Of a stretch of 64,000 bases of DNA, positions 25,342 through 34,118 are shown piece after piece; positions within the stretch are counted from its first letter, which is position 1; each line of letters opens with the position of its first letter. The stretch is taken from contig NZ_OX044366.1 of assembly GCF_943846705.1 (NCBI RefSeq), positions 3,596,001 to 3,660,000 of the forward strand. The letters run 5' to 3'. A program made the translations under genes and the position numbers. The notes beneath the pieces were generated by a model, which saw only the letters and a list, made by a program, of their open reading frames with translations, did not search any database and was not told where the DNA came from. The stretch is from an uncultured Pseudomonas sp. Lineage in GTDB: Bacteria; Pseudomonadota; Gammaproteobacteria; Pseudomonadales; Pseudomonadaceae.

Positions 25342-26208
25342 ATGCAACACGCCAACAGCCACTTCATTATTAAGATCAGCTGCCCGGCGGCCTCCGGTAT
25401 TGTCGCGGCAGTGACGACCTATCTAGCGGATAAAGGCTGCTACATCGGCGAGATGGCGCAGTTTGATGATGACATCAGCAAGCGCTTTTTCATGCGTGCC
25501 GTGTTCCGCTTTAACCAGGGTATAGAGGGCGATATCGCCGAGATTGAACAAGGCTTCGCTGATGTAGCCGCACGCTTTGATATGGAATGGTCACTGAGTA
25601 ACACCTCACAGCCAATGCGCGTGTTGTTGATGGTAAGCAAGTTCGACCATTGCCTGACAGATTTGCTGTATCGCCACCAGAAAGGCGAAATCGACATGCA
25701 GATCACCGCGATTGTCTCCAACCACCTCGACCTGCGCTCAATGGCCGAACGTGAGGGCATCCGCTTCATCTACCTACCCGTGACCAAAGACAACAAAGCT
25801 GAGCAAGAAGCCGCGCTGATGAAAATCGTCGACGAGACCCAAACTGAACTCGTCGTACTCGCCCGCTACATGCAGATCCTGTCCAATGATCTGTGCAAAC
25901 AGCTGGCCGGCCGCGCGATCAATATCCACCACTCCTTCTTGCCCGGCTTCAAAGGCGCCAAGCCTTACCACCAGGCGTATACGCGCGGCGTGAAACTGAT
26001 CGGCGCCACCGCCCACTACGTCACCAGCGACCTTGACGAGGGTCCGATCATCGAGCAGGAAGTGCAGCGTGTTGATCACGCCTACCTGCCTGACGACCTT
26101 GTGGCCATCGGCCGCGATACCGAAACCGTGGCCCTGTCCAAGGCGGTGAAATACCACCTCGAGCACCGGGTTTTTCTCAACCAGGACCGTACGGTGATAT
26201 TCCGGTGA
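25342..26208 (+). CDS. purU: Formyltetrahydrofolate deformylase, copy 2
   Basis: This second PurU has the same length (288 aa) as the copy at 9743 and is nearly identical over the formyltransferase half (NIHHSFLPGFKGAKPYHQAY, then TSDLDEGPIIEQEVQR). It differs more in the ACT domain, for example FNQGIEGDIAEIEQGFADV. It opens the purU-folD-mgdABCD operon and overlaps folD by four bases. Its job is to release formate from the C1 units produced by N-methylglutamate dehydrogenase. The close match of both copies points to duplication of a purU-folD cassette. Confidence 0.93.
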   Translation: MQHANSHFIIKISCPAASGIVAAVTTYLADKGCYIGEMAQFDDDISKRFFMRAVFRFNQGIEGDIAEIEQGFADVAARFDMEWSLSNTSQPMRVLLMVSKFDHCLTDLLYRHQKGEIDMQITAIVSNHLDLRSMAEREGIRFIYLPVTKDNKAEQEAALMKIVDETQTELVVLARYMQILSNDLCKQLAGRAINIHHSFLPGFKGAKPYHQAYTRGVKLIGATAHYVTSDLDEGPIIEQEVQRVDHAYLPDDLVAIGRDTETVALSKAVKYHLEHRVFLNQDRTVIFR

Positions 26209-27128
26209 ACAGCCCTTCCAGTGTCACCATTATCGACGGTAAAGCCGCCGCCACCCGCGTATTGAGCGAGGTTCGCGACGCTGTCAGCGCCCTCAAGGAA
26301 TACGACCTGCACCCGGCTCTGGCCGTGGTGCTGGTCGGCCATGATCCGGCCAGCCAGGTGTATGTACGCAACAAAGTGCTGCGCGCTGAAGAGACCGGCA
26401 TTCGCTCAGTCGAGCACAAGCTAACGCTCGACACGACAGAAACCGAACTGCTTGATCTGATCGCAGGCCTCAACGCGGACCCAGCGATTAACGGCATCCT
26501 CGTGCAACTGCCGCTGCCCGCGCACATTGACGAGAACCGCGTATTGCAGGCCATTGACCCACTGAAAGACGTCGACGGCTTTCACAGTGAAAACGTCGGC
26601 GGCCTCAGCCAAGGCCGTGACGTGCTTACGCCCTGCACCCCCAGCGGCTGCATGCACCTGTTGCACGACGCACTCGGCGACTTGAGCGGCAAACACGCCG
26701 TGGTGGTCGGGCGTTCAAACATCGTCGGGAAACCGATGGCGGCATTGCTGCTAAAGGCCAACTGCAGCGTCACCGTACTCCACTCACGCAGCGTCAACGC
26801 CCGCGAAATTTGCCGTCAGGCCGACATTGTGGTCGCGGCCGTCGGCCGCCCGCGCATGCTCGATGCCAGCTGGTTGAAACCGGGTTGCGTGGTGATTGAC
26901 GTAGGCATCAACCGGATCGACGAAGGTGGCAAAACGCGCCTAGTCGGTGATGTCGACTTCGACAGCGCTTTGAGCGTGGTCTCGGCCATCACTCCGGTGC
27001 CCGGCGGTGTAGGCCCCATGACCATTGCCTTGCTGATGAAGAACACCGTCAGCGCAACCCAATTACAGCAGCCTGCCCTGTCCACCCACTCCACACGTGC
27101 GGAGGCACCATGCCTTTCAATCTCCTGA
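26205..27128 (+). CDS. folD: Methylene-THF dehydrogenase/cyclohydrolase, copy 2
   Basis: FolD converts methylene-THF to methenyl- and then 10-formyl-THF. The 307-aa protein starts with GTG (26205), overlapping the purU2 stop. It has YVRNKVLRAEETGIRS (about residues 57-72), VVVGRSNIVGKPMAALL (about 165-181) and the intact C-terminal motif ITPVPGGVGPMTIALLMKN. A 20-residue tail after the usual end overlaps the start of mgdA by 19 bases. This copy is complete, unlike the one at 10606, so it probably serves both halves of the pathway. Confidence 0.93.
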   Translation: MNSPSSVTIIDGKAAATRVLSEVRDAVSALKEYDLHPALAVVLVGHDPASQVYVRNKVLRAEETGIRSVEHKLTLDTTETELLDLIAGLNADPAINGILVQLPLPAHIDENRVLQAIDPLKDVDGFHSENVGGLSQGRDVLTPCTPSGCMHLLHDALGDLSGKHAVVVGRSNIVGKPMAALLLKANCSVTVLHSRSVNAREICRQADIVVAAVGRPRMLDASWLKPGCVVIDVGINRIDEGGKTRLVGDVDFDSALSVVSAITPVPGGVGPMTIALLMKNTVSATQLQQPALSTHSTRAEAPCLSIS

Positions 27129-28351
27129 AATACGGCCTCAGTTCCGAATACCCGGTTGAAGTGGATCTTCCCGCGCCGAAGGAGCTGAAGAGCTCCTACG
27201 ACGTGGTGATCATCGGTGCCGGCGGCCACGGCCTGGCCATCGCCTACTACCTGTCGAAATATCACGGCATTACTAACATCGCCGTATTGGAAAAGTCCTA
27301 CCTCGGCAGCGGTAATACTGCACGGAACACCGCAGTAATCCGCTCCAACTACCTCACCTCCGAGGGCGTGCGCTTCTACGCCGAGTCGGTGGAGATGTTC
27401 CAGAACCTGTCCAACGAATTCGATTTCAACATCATGTATTCCGAGCGCGGCCAACTGACCCTGGCCCACACGGATGCAACCGTGCGCGCATTTCGCCAGC
27501 GCGCCGAGGTGAATAAGCACTTCGGCGGACGCACCGAAATGATCGACCGCCAGCAAATTCGCGAACTGGTGCCGAGCCTCAATCTCGACCCGGGGCACCT
27601 GCCGGTACTCGCTGGGCTGTGGCATATGGACGGCGCCACCGCACGTCACGATGCCGTAGCCTGGGGCTATGCCAAGCAGGCGGCCAAGCGCGGCGTGGAA
27701 ATCCACCAGCTAACCGACGTGCAAGACCTGGTCATCGAAAACGGAGCCATTACCGCGGTTAAAACCAACCGTGGCACCATCAAGTGCGGCTGTGCGGTAC
27801 AAGCCATCGCCGGGCACAGCTCGCTGATGATGGCCAAGGCCGGTATCCGCTCGCCGATCCAGACCTTCCCGTTACAAGCCATGGTGACGCAGCCGTTCAA
27901 GCCGTTCCTTGACCCCCTGGTAAGTTCCTCGGCACTGCACTGCTATGTGCAGCAAACCAGCCGTGGCGAAGTGGTGTTTGGCGGCGGTTCCGACCCCTAC
28001 CCGCTGTACAACAGCCGCTCGACCCTGGATCTCAAGGAAAGCCTGCTGGCCCATGCCATCGAAATGTTCCCATTCCTGGCCAACGCCAAACTGATGCGTC
28101 AGTGGGCCGGGATCACCGACATGACCCCGGACTACAGCCCGATCATGGGCCTGTCGCCAGTGAAGAACTATTACCTCGACGCGGGCTGGGGCACTTGGGG
28201 ATTCAAGGCCACGCCGATCTGCGGCAAAACCATGGCCGAGCTGATTGCCAGCGGCGGCAAGGTGCCTGACTTGATCAAGCCCTTTGCCCTGGAACGTTTC
28301 TCGCGTTTCCAGCAAGTCAACGAAATGGGCGCAACCGCCGCCAGCCATTGA
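27110..28351 (+). CDS. mgdA: N-methylglutamate dehydrogenase subunit A (sarcosine oxidase beta-like)
   Basis: This 413-aa flavoprotein resembles SoxB, the substrate-oxidising subunit of heterotetrameric sarcosine oxidase. The dinucleotide motif VVIIGAGGHGLAIAYYL lies at about residues 33-49. SGNTARNTAVIRSNYLTSEG (about 67-86) is the flavin-attachment region of the family, with YYLDAGWGTWGFKATPICG near the end (about 351-369). It oxidises N-methylglutamate to glutamate plus a C1 unit. The order mgdA-B-C-D matches soxBDAG, and the presence of gmaS-mgsABC argues for N-methylglutamate rather than sarcosine as substrate. Confidence 0.88.
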   Translation: MPFNLLKYGLSSEYPVEVDLPAPKELKSSYDVVIIGAGGHGLAIAYYLSKYHGITNIAVLEKSYLGSGNTARNTAVIRSNYLTSEGVRFYAESVEMFQNLSNEFDFNIMYSERGQLTLAHTDATVRAFRQRAEVNKHFGGRTEMIDRQQIRELVPSLNLDPGHLPVLAGLWHMDGATARHDAVAWGYAKQAAKRGVEIHQLTDVQDLVIENGAITAVKTNRGTIKCGCAVQAIAGHSSLMMAKAGIRSPIQTFPLQAMVTQPFKPFLDPLVSSSALHCYVQQTSRGEVVFGGGSDPYPLYNSRSTLDLKESLLAHAIEMFPFLANAKLMRQWAGITDMTPDYSPIMGLSPVKNYYLDAGWGTWGFKATPICGKTMAELIASGGKVPDLIKPFALERFSRFQQVNEMGATAASH

Positions 28352-28361
28352 GGATCGGACA

Positions 28362-28673
28362 ATGAAAATCATGAATTGCCCACTCAACGGGCCGCGCAAC
28401 ATCAGCGAATTCACCTATGGCGGCGAACTCAAAGCCATGCCCGATTCGGCCACCTGCAGCGATATCGAGTGGGCTGATTATGTGTTCAACAGTGATAACG
28501 CTGCCGGTGTAGTGACTGAATGGTGGATGCACACACCCTCGAGCTACTGGTTTCTGGCCGAGCGTCACACCGTGACAGACCAGATCATTCGCACCTTCGA
28601 CCCGAAAGAAGTATTCAACCAGCGCGTCGACTTTCACACCAATAGCACCGCGCTCAAGGGAGTCACAGCATGA
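28362..28673 (+). CDS. mgdB: N-methylglutamate dehydrogenase subunit B (sarcosine oxidase delta-like)
   Basis: This 103-aa protein corresponds to the small delta subunit SoxD. It begins MKIMNCPLNGPRNISEFTYG, and the middle WWMHTPSSYWFLAERHTVTD is typical. In sarcosine oxidases the loop is usually CPxCG and binds zinc; here the second Cys is Asn. Start 28362 follows GAGG and lies ten bases after mgdA; the stop overlaps mgdC as ATGA. It probably structures the complex. Confidence 0.85.
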   Translation: MKIMNCPLNGPRNISEFTYGGELKAMPDSATCSDIEWADYVFNSDNAAGVVTEWWMHTPSSYWFLAERHTVTDQIIRTFDPKEVFNQRVDFHTNSTALKGVTA

Positions 28674-31576
28674 GTTCTTCGAACCGTTTGCCCGCCCCTA
28701 TGGGCCTGCTGATCGACCGTAACCAGGCGCTCAGCTTTCAGTTCGACGGCCAATCTTTTAGCGCCCTGGGCGGTGACAGTATCGCCAGCGCCCTGATCGC
28801 CAATGGTCGCTGGTTGATGTCACGCTCGTTTAAATACCACCGCCCTCGTGGCCCGCTGACACTGGCCGGGCAAGATGCCAACACCCTGGTGCAACTGCCC
28901 AGCGAGCCCAATGTTCTGGCCGACATCACTAGCGTTGAAGCCGGCATGCAGGTCAGCGCGCAGAATGTGTCCGGCTCACTGGACAACGACCGCGACGCCT
29001 ACCTGGGTAAATTTTCCAAGTTTATGCCGGTGGGCTTCTACTACCGCTCCTTCTATAAGCCAAAAGGCATGTGGAAGGTTTGGGAGCCGATCATTCGCAA
29101 GAAGGCCGGCCTCGGTGTGCTCGACTTAAAATTCGAACCTGAGTACTACGACAAACAATTTCTGTTCGTCGACCTCGCCGTAGTGGGTGCTGGCCCGGCG
29201 GGCTTGCAGGCCGCACTGACCGCTGCCAATGCCGGCGCCAAGGTACTGCTGGTAGAAGAACAGTCGATTCTCGGCGGCTCGCTGACCTATGCGCGCTTCG
29301 ACGCCGAAGGCGTGCGCGCTGATAACCTGCGCCAGGAACTGATCGCCGCAGTTGAAGGCCACTGCAATATCCAGATTCTGAAAAAGGCGACCTGCAACGC
29401 CTGGTTCACCGATAACTACTTGCCGGTGATTCAGGGTAAGCGCCTGTACAAAGTGCGCGCCAAGCAATGCCTGGTCGCCAGTGGCTCATTCGATCAACCG
29501 GTGATTTTCCGCAACAATGACCTGCCGGGCGTGATGCTGACCAGCGCGGCACAACGACTGATGAAGTTGTATGCCGTGAAGCCAGGCAAGCGTGCAGTCG
29601 TTTTGACCGGCAACGACGACGGCTATCTGGCGGCTCTCGACTTGCACGAGCAAGGCGTAGAAGTGGCTGCCTTGGTCGATATGCGTGCCCAGCCCGCTGA
29701 CCCGAAACTGCTCACGCTCCTGCAAACGCGCGGCATTACTTGCCACTTGAGCACCACCGTATTTGAGGCCCTGCACACAAAAGGCATGCGTCACATTAGC
29801 GGCGTCGATCTGCGCAAAATCACCGCTCAGGGCGAAGTGGCCAGTGATTCACTGACCCTCGGTTGCGACCTGCTGTGTATGTCTGGCGGTTACATGCCGG
29901 TCTACCAACTGCTGTGTCAGGCGGGTGGCAAGCTGGCGTATGACGATCAACTGGCAGAATTCACCCTCAGCGGCCTACCGGAGATTCTCCGCGTGAGTGG
30001 TTCGGCCAACGGCTGCCATGCACTGGATAACGTGCTGGCTGATGCGACGAACTGCGCACTCGATATCATCGCGGCGCTGGGGCTGAACAGCGACCATAGC
30101 CGCGCTAAGGTGAGCCCGGAAGCTCAGGTTAATTTCCCGTGGCCCATCTTTGCCCACCCTAAAGGCAAGGACTTCGTCGACTTCGATGAAGACTTGCAAG
30201 TGCGCGACATTATCAACGCCACCAAAATCGGCTACCGCGACGTACAGTTGGTCAAGCGCTTCTCCACCGTCGGCATGGGCCCCTCGCAGGGTCGCCACTC
30301 AGCCCTACCGACCGCCCGCTTGGTCGCCCAATCGACCCAACGCAATATCAGCGAAACCGGGGTGACCACTGCTCGCCCACCTTTCGTCGCGGAAAAGCTC
30401 GCACATGTCGCGGGTCGCGGCTTTGACCCTTACCGTCAAACGCCTATGCATCGCCGCCACTTGGAGGCGGGGGCGAAGATGATGCCTGCGGGCGTCTGGC
30501 AGCGTCCGGCGTACTACGGCACTAGCGCAGAGCGCGATAAATGCATGCAGGCGGAAGCTAAGCATGTGCGCAACAAAGTTGGCCTGATTGACGTATCGAC
30601 GCTGGGCGGGCTGGATGTGCGTGGGCCGGATGCCGCCGAGTTCCTCAATCGTATCTACACCTTTGCGTTCCTTAAGCAGCCCGTTGGCCGTTCGCGTTAC
30701 GCACTGATGACCAACGAGCACGGGGTGGTGATCGACGACGGTGTGTGCGCACGTTTCGCCGATAACCATTTCTATGTCACCGCCACCACCAGCGGTGTCG
30801 ACCGTATCTACCAACAGATGCTCAAGTGGAATGCCCAGTGGCGCCTGAATGTCGATGTGACCAACGTCACCGCGGCACTGGCGGCGGTCAATCTGGCAGG
30901 CCCCTTGTCACGCAACGTGCTGCAAAAGCTGTGTAGCGATGTTGACCTCTCGCCAGAGGGCTTCCCCTATCTTGGCGTACGCACGGGCACGGTTGCCGGT
31001 ATCCCAGCGCGCCTGATGCGCGTGGGCTTTGTCGGTGAACTGGGCTTTGAAATCCACGTCCCCGCGCGCTACGGCGAATACCTCTGGGACGTGTTGATGG
31101 AAGCCGGCGCAGCGGAAGGCATCCGTCCGTTTGGTGTCGAGACACAACGCTTGCTGCGCCTGGAGAAAGGCCACGTGATCATCAGCCAGGACACCGACGG
31201 CATGACCACCCCGGGCGAGATCGACATGACCTGGGCAATCAGCCGCACCAAGCCGTTCTTCGTTGGTAAGCGCTCGGTTGAGATTCTCGAGCAGCAACCA
31301 CAGCACCGTAAATTGGTGGGTTTCACCCTGGACAAAGGCAGTCGCCAACCGCTGGAGGGTCATCTGGTACTTGATGGCAATGACATTACAGGCAATGTCA
31401 GCTCGTGCGAGTTCAGCGAATCCCTCGGCCAGATCATCGGCTTGGCCTATGCCGGCGCCAACCAGAGTATCCCCGGAAGCCATCTGCCGATCCGCGTGGA
31501 AGGCGGCGCAATGGTGCACGCCACCGTTGTCGAACTGCCCTTCTTCGACCCCGCCAATCAACGCCAGGAGTTGTAA
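28670..31576 (+). CDS. mgdC: N-methylglutamate dehydrogenase subunit C (sarcosine oxidase alpha-like)
   Basis: This 968-aa subunit matches SoxA. Order of domains: an N-terminal 2Fe-2S-like fold (FQFDGQSFSALGGDSIASAL, about residues 22-41), an NAD-binding Rossmann domain with VVGAGPAGLQAALTAANAGA (about 170-189), a middle disulfide-reductase-like domain with SGSFDQPVIFRNNDLPGVML, and a C-terminal GcvT-like folate domain (VGLIDVSTLGGLDVRGPDA, about 638-656, and VGFVGELGFEIHVPARYGEY). The folate domain captures the methyl-derived carbon as methylene-THF, linking to FolD and PurU encoded upstream. It overlaps mgdB by four bases and ends just before mgdD. Confidence 0.9.
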   Translation: MSSSNRLPAPMGLLIDRNQALSFQFDGQSFSALGGDSIASALIANGRWLMSRSFKYHRPRGPLTLAGQDANTLVQLPSEPNVLADITSVEAGMQVSAQNVSGSLDNDRDAYLGKFSKFMPVGFYYRSFYKPKGMWKVWEPIIRKKAGLGVLDLKFEPEYYDKQFLFVDLAVVGAGPAGLQAALTAANAGAKVLLVEEQSILGGSLTYARFDAEGVRADNLRQELIAAVEGHCNIQILKKATCNAWFTDNYLPVIQGKRLYKVRAKQCLVASGSFDQPVIFRNNDLPGVMLTSAAQRLMKLYAVKPGKRAVVLTGNDDGYLAALDLHEQGVEVAALVDMRAQPADPKLLTLLQTRGITCHLSTTVFEALHTKGMRHISGVDLRKITAQGEVASDSLTLGCDLLCMSGGYMPVYQLLCQAGGKLAYDDQLAEFTLSGLPEILRVSGSANGCHALDNVLADATNCALDIIAALGLNSDHSRAKVSPEAQVNFPWPIFAHPKGKDFVDFDEDLQVRDIINATKIGYRDVQLVKRFSTVGMGPSQGRHSALPTARLVAQSTQRNISETGVTTARPPFVAEKLAHVAGRGFDPYRQTPMHRRHLEAGAKMMPAGVWQRPAYYGTSAERDKCMQAEAKHVRNKVGLIDVSTLGGLDVRGPDAAEFLNRIYTFAFLKQPVGRSRYALMTNEHGVVIDDGVCARFADNHFYVTATTSGVDRIYQQMLKWNAQWRLNVDVTNVTAALAAVNLAGPLSRNVLQKLCSDVDLSPEGFPYLGVRTGTVAGIPARLMRVGFVGELGFEIHVPARYGEYLWDVLMEAGAAEGIRPFGVETQRLLRLEKGHVIISQDTDGMTTPGEIDMTWAISRTKPFFVGKRSVEILEQQPQHRKLVGFTLDKGSRQPLEGHLVLDGNDITGNVSSCEFSESLGQIIGLAYAGANQSIPGSHLPIRVEGGAMVHATVVELPFFDPANQRQEL

Positions 31577-31578
31577 GC

Positions 31579-32262
31579 ATGAACAGCCTGACAGCAGAAG
31601 CCTTCAAAGAACGCAGCCCGCTATACGCCAAGCATCAGGATGCTTCGCTGGTAGCGCTTGCTGACACTGCAGCCGTCGCACGCTACAGCGAGGCTGCAGA
31701 AAACACGCAATTAGCGCGCTGTGCGCTGGTAGACCTCAGCAATTTGGCCCGCGTCGGTTTTCGCGGCACCGATACGGCAGATTTTCTGCACAGCAAAGGC
31801 TACGACCTGCCAGAAGCCGCTAACCGTGCCAACGCGCAGGACGACGGCAGCATTGTCGCGCGCTTATCGCAAACTGAGTACTTGGTATTGGGCAGCCTGC
31901 GCGATGCCGGCACTCGGGTGGCGGATTTGGAAGCGCAGTGGCAATTGAGCGAACAGGCAAACTATTTGCTCCCTCGTCAGGACAGCCACGCGTGGCTGCT
32001 CCTCACCGGCGAACACTGCGCCTCGGTAATGGCCAAACTCTGTGGCGTTGATCTGCGCGATGGCAATTTCACGCAGGGTGCAGTGGCGCAAACGTCGGCA
32101 GCGCGAATCAACGTGATCGTTATCAATAATCACGCTACAGCGTTGCCTAGTTTTCACATCCTCTGCGATCGCGCTTCTGCGAGTTACTTCTGGGACGCCG
32201 TATTGGATGCCATGCTGGAGTTTGATGGTAAGCCAGCAGGTATCGCAGCCCTCCTCGACTGA
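31579..32262 (+). CDS. mgdD: N-methylglutamate dehydrogenase subunit D (sarcosine oxidase gamma-like)
   Basis: This 227-aa protein corresponds to SoxG, a small GcvT-like fold that completes the tetramer. It begins MNSLTAEAFKERSPLYAKHQ; LVDLSNLARVGFRGTDTADF (about residues 50-69) is the family core. ATG 31579 lies two bases after the mgdC stop; the longer frame from 31405 is inside mgdC. It ends the operon before a hairpin. Confidence 0.85.
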   Translation: MNSLTAEAFKERSPLYAKHQDASLVALADTAAVARYSEAAENTQLARCALVDLSNLARVGFRGTDTADFLHSKGYDLPEAANRANAQDDGSIVARLSQTEYLVLGSLRDAGTRVADLEAQWQLSEQANYLLPRQDSHAWLLLTGEHCASVMAKLCGVDLRDGNFTQGAVAQTSAARINVIVINNHATALPSFHILCDRASASYFWDAVLDAMLEFDGKPAGIAALLD

Positions 32263-32270
32263 GGCCAGAA

Positions 32271-32296
32271 ACCGGCGTGTTGTGAAACACGCCGGT
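32271..32296 (+). terminator. Hairpin between mgdD and the IclR gene
   Basis: ACCGGCGTGTT (32271-32281), loop GTGA, AACACGCCGGT (32286-32296) form a perfect 11-bp stem directly behind mgdD. There is no T-run, so read-through into the IclR gene is possible. Confidence 0.6.
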
Positions 32297-32320
32297 AAAT
32301 CATGGAAGGGATGAGCCCTG

Positions 32321-33094
32321 ATGAACCTCGACATTGAGCGCGACGTTGACTATCGCGTACCAGCCCTGCAACGCGGCCTGATGGTGCTGGAAATGTTCAG
32401 CAGCCAGCAGCGCCAACTGAGCAGTAACGACATCGCAGAACGCTTGGGTCTTAGCGTCTCGGCGATCTATCGCATTCTGCACACGTTATTAGAGATGGGT
32501 TATCTGAACAAAATCAGCAAGAACACTTTCGAGCTTGGGCCGCAGGTGATGTGCAACGGCTTCAGTTACCTGGCCAGCCGTGACATTGTCGAAATCGCAA
32601 TGCCGCACCTGAACAACCTGCGCGACCGCACCTCGATGACCTGCCACTTAAGCATCCGTGAGCAAACGGATAGCCTCTATATCTACCGTGCCTTCGCCGC
32701 ACAACGTCTCTCGGTCAACATCCCGATTGGCTCGCGCCTGCCCTGCCACTGCACGGCGATGGGCCGCGTGCTGCTCAGTGACTTGTCGCAACTCGAACTC
32801 GATAACCTGTACCGCCACGTGCGCTTGGACGACTACCCGCCACCCGCACCGAAAACCCTGCCAGAGCTGATCAACATGCTCGCCAGCGACCGCGAAAACG
32901 GTTGGGTACTGCACCGCTCCGATTACTCCACCGCCATCGCCTGCGCCATAAACGATCACAGCGGTAAGGTGGTTGCGGCAATCAATCTGTCCGGCCCAGA
33001 GGCCATTCTCGACAACCCGAAAACTCAACTCAGCTATACAGAGCATCTGCTAGACACGGCAAAGGCTATATCTAAAGAGCTTGGGGGCGGGTAA
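32321..33094 (+). CDS. IclR-family transcriptional regulator
   Basis: This 257-aa regulator has the N-terminal winged helix ALQRGLMVLEMFSSQQRQLS, then NDIAERLGLSVSAIYRILHT (about residues 14-53), and the C-terminal effector domain with GSRLPCHCTAMGRVLLSD (about 140-157) and GWVLHRSDYSTAIACAIND (about 195-213). IclR proteins sense small organic acids or aromatics. It is the last gene of the methylamine block, 58 bases behind mgdD, and could adjust mgd expression or a target elsewhere. GGGATGAG upstream serves as ribosome site. Confidence 0.88.
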   Translation: MNLDIERDVDYRVPALQRGLMVLEMFSSQQRQLSSNDIAERLGLSVSAIYRILHTLLEMGYLNKISKNTFELGPQVMCNGFSYLASRDIVEIAMPHLNNLRDRTSMTCHLSIREQTDSLYIYRAFAAQRLSVNIPIGSRLPCHCTAMGRVLLSDLSQLELDNLYRHVRLDDYPPPAPKTLPELINMLASDRENGWVLHRSDYSTAIACAINDHSGKVVAAINLSGPEAILDNPKTQLSYTEHLLDTAKAISKELGGG

Positions 33095-33249
33095 ACGCTA
33101 GAGATCGGCTGGATGCGTGCACTGAAAAACTGGCCTGGCTGCGCCTGGTAGATGGAATGTCCCAACAAACCTAGCGTTTCAACGCTGACCAAGCTTGCAA
33201 TCGAGAGAGCTTGGAGAATGTCTAGAAAGCCCGGGGCGATTCAAAGAGC

Positions 33250-33292
33250 GGTAAACCACGCCCCGAGTATTGCTCTCGGGGCGCGGTTTACC
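33250..33292. terminator. Long hairpin between converging IclR and enoyl-CoA hydratase genes
   Basis: GGTAAACC-a-CGCCCCGAG (33250-33267) pairs with CTCGGGGCG-c-GGTTTACC (33275-33292), an 18-bp stem with one mismatch and a 7-base loop. It is symmetric between two converging operons and marks the border between the methylamine and TRAP modules. Confidence 0.65.
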
Positions 33293-33317
33293 GACAAGCC
33301 CTGATTAAAGATCGGCG

Positions 33318-34118
33318 TTACCGCTTGGCGATAGACTCCAGCATCCGACTCACTGCGCTCAGGTGCTCCGGCTCGTTGTGGCACATTCCCTGGAAGCAGG
33401 CGCAGAGATCAAGAAAGTCCTTGAGCTCCATCCGTTGCGCCATCTTCATCAAGCGTTTGGTCAACCGGGTGGCCTTGGGCGGCTGATTGGCCATGCGTTC
33501 GGCCAGTTTCATGGCTGACGGCAGCAGGTCATCGGGTGTCGTCACTTCAATGACGATTCCCAGTTCCTTGGCCTCGGCGGCATCGATTACTCGACCGGTC
33601 AGGGTCAATTCAAACGCACGCTGGTAGCCGATCAGGCGCTGCATCAGCCAGGCACCGCCGTCACCGGGGATGATGCCCAGGTTGAGGAAGGTCTCGCCGA
33701 ACTTGGCTTTATCAGAGGCGATACGGATATCGGCCATATTGGCCAGGTCGAAACCGGCTCCAATGGCCGGGCCGTTGACGGCGGCGATGATCGGTACCTC
33801 GACTGCTTGCAGAGCCAGGGGGATTCGTTGGATGCCCCTGCGGTAGCGTTGCTCGCACTCGGCCACATCGCCGGCAAAGTCCCCACCGCGCTCGGCCATA
33901 TCGCGGATGTTGCCTCCGGCACTGAAAGCGGAACCGGCTCCGGTGATTACCAGCACCGACACATCGTCAGCGTGGTTAACCCATTCTGCGGTGGCGACGA
34001 TATCCTCGATCAGATTGGAACCGGTCAGGGCGTTACGCAGGTCGTGGCGATTCAACGTCAGCAACGCTATGCGGTTTTCGACACTCAGTGTCGCGTCCTG
34101 CAATTGTGGTTTATTCAT
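33318..34118 (-). CDS. Enoyl-CoA hydratase/isomerase family protein (crotonase fold) 2
   Basis: This 266-aa protein has the crotonase fold. The CoA oxyanion segments are GSAFSAGGNIRDM (about residues 61-73) and AAVNGPAIGAGFDLA (about 112-126). The following block reads FGETFLNLGIIPGDGGAWL (about 140-158). Where classical hydratases have Pro-Glu, this has Thr-Phe, while an Asp sits in PGDGG, so an isomerase, lyase or hydrolase reaction is possible instead of simple hydration. It overlaps the acyl-CoA synthetase gene by eight bases and is the last gene of the TRAP operon. Confidence 0.85.
   Translation of the reverse strand: MNKPQLQDATLSVENRIALLTLNRHDLRNALTGSNLIEDIVATAEWVNHADDVSVLVITGAGSAFSAGGNIRDMAERGGDFAGDVAECEQRYRRGIQRIPLALQAVEVPIIAAVNGPAIGAGFDLANMADIRIASDKAKFGETFLNLGIIPGDGGAWLMQRLIGYQRAFELTLTGRVIDAAEAKELGIVIEVTTPDDLLPSAMKLAERMANQPPKATRLTKRLMKMAQRMELKDFLDLCACFQGMCHNEPEHLSAVSRMLESIAKR

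Noticed and set aside
28670..31576. Classical sarcosine oxidase (soxBDAG) instead of N-methylglutamate dehydrogenase
   Set aside because: The presence of gmaS-mgsABC with shared operator sites makes the N-methylglutamate route more likely; a sarcosine side activity is not excluded.
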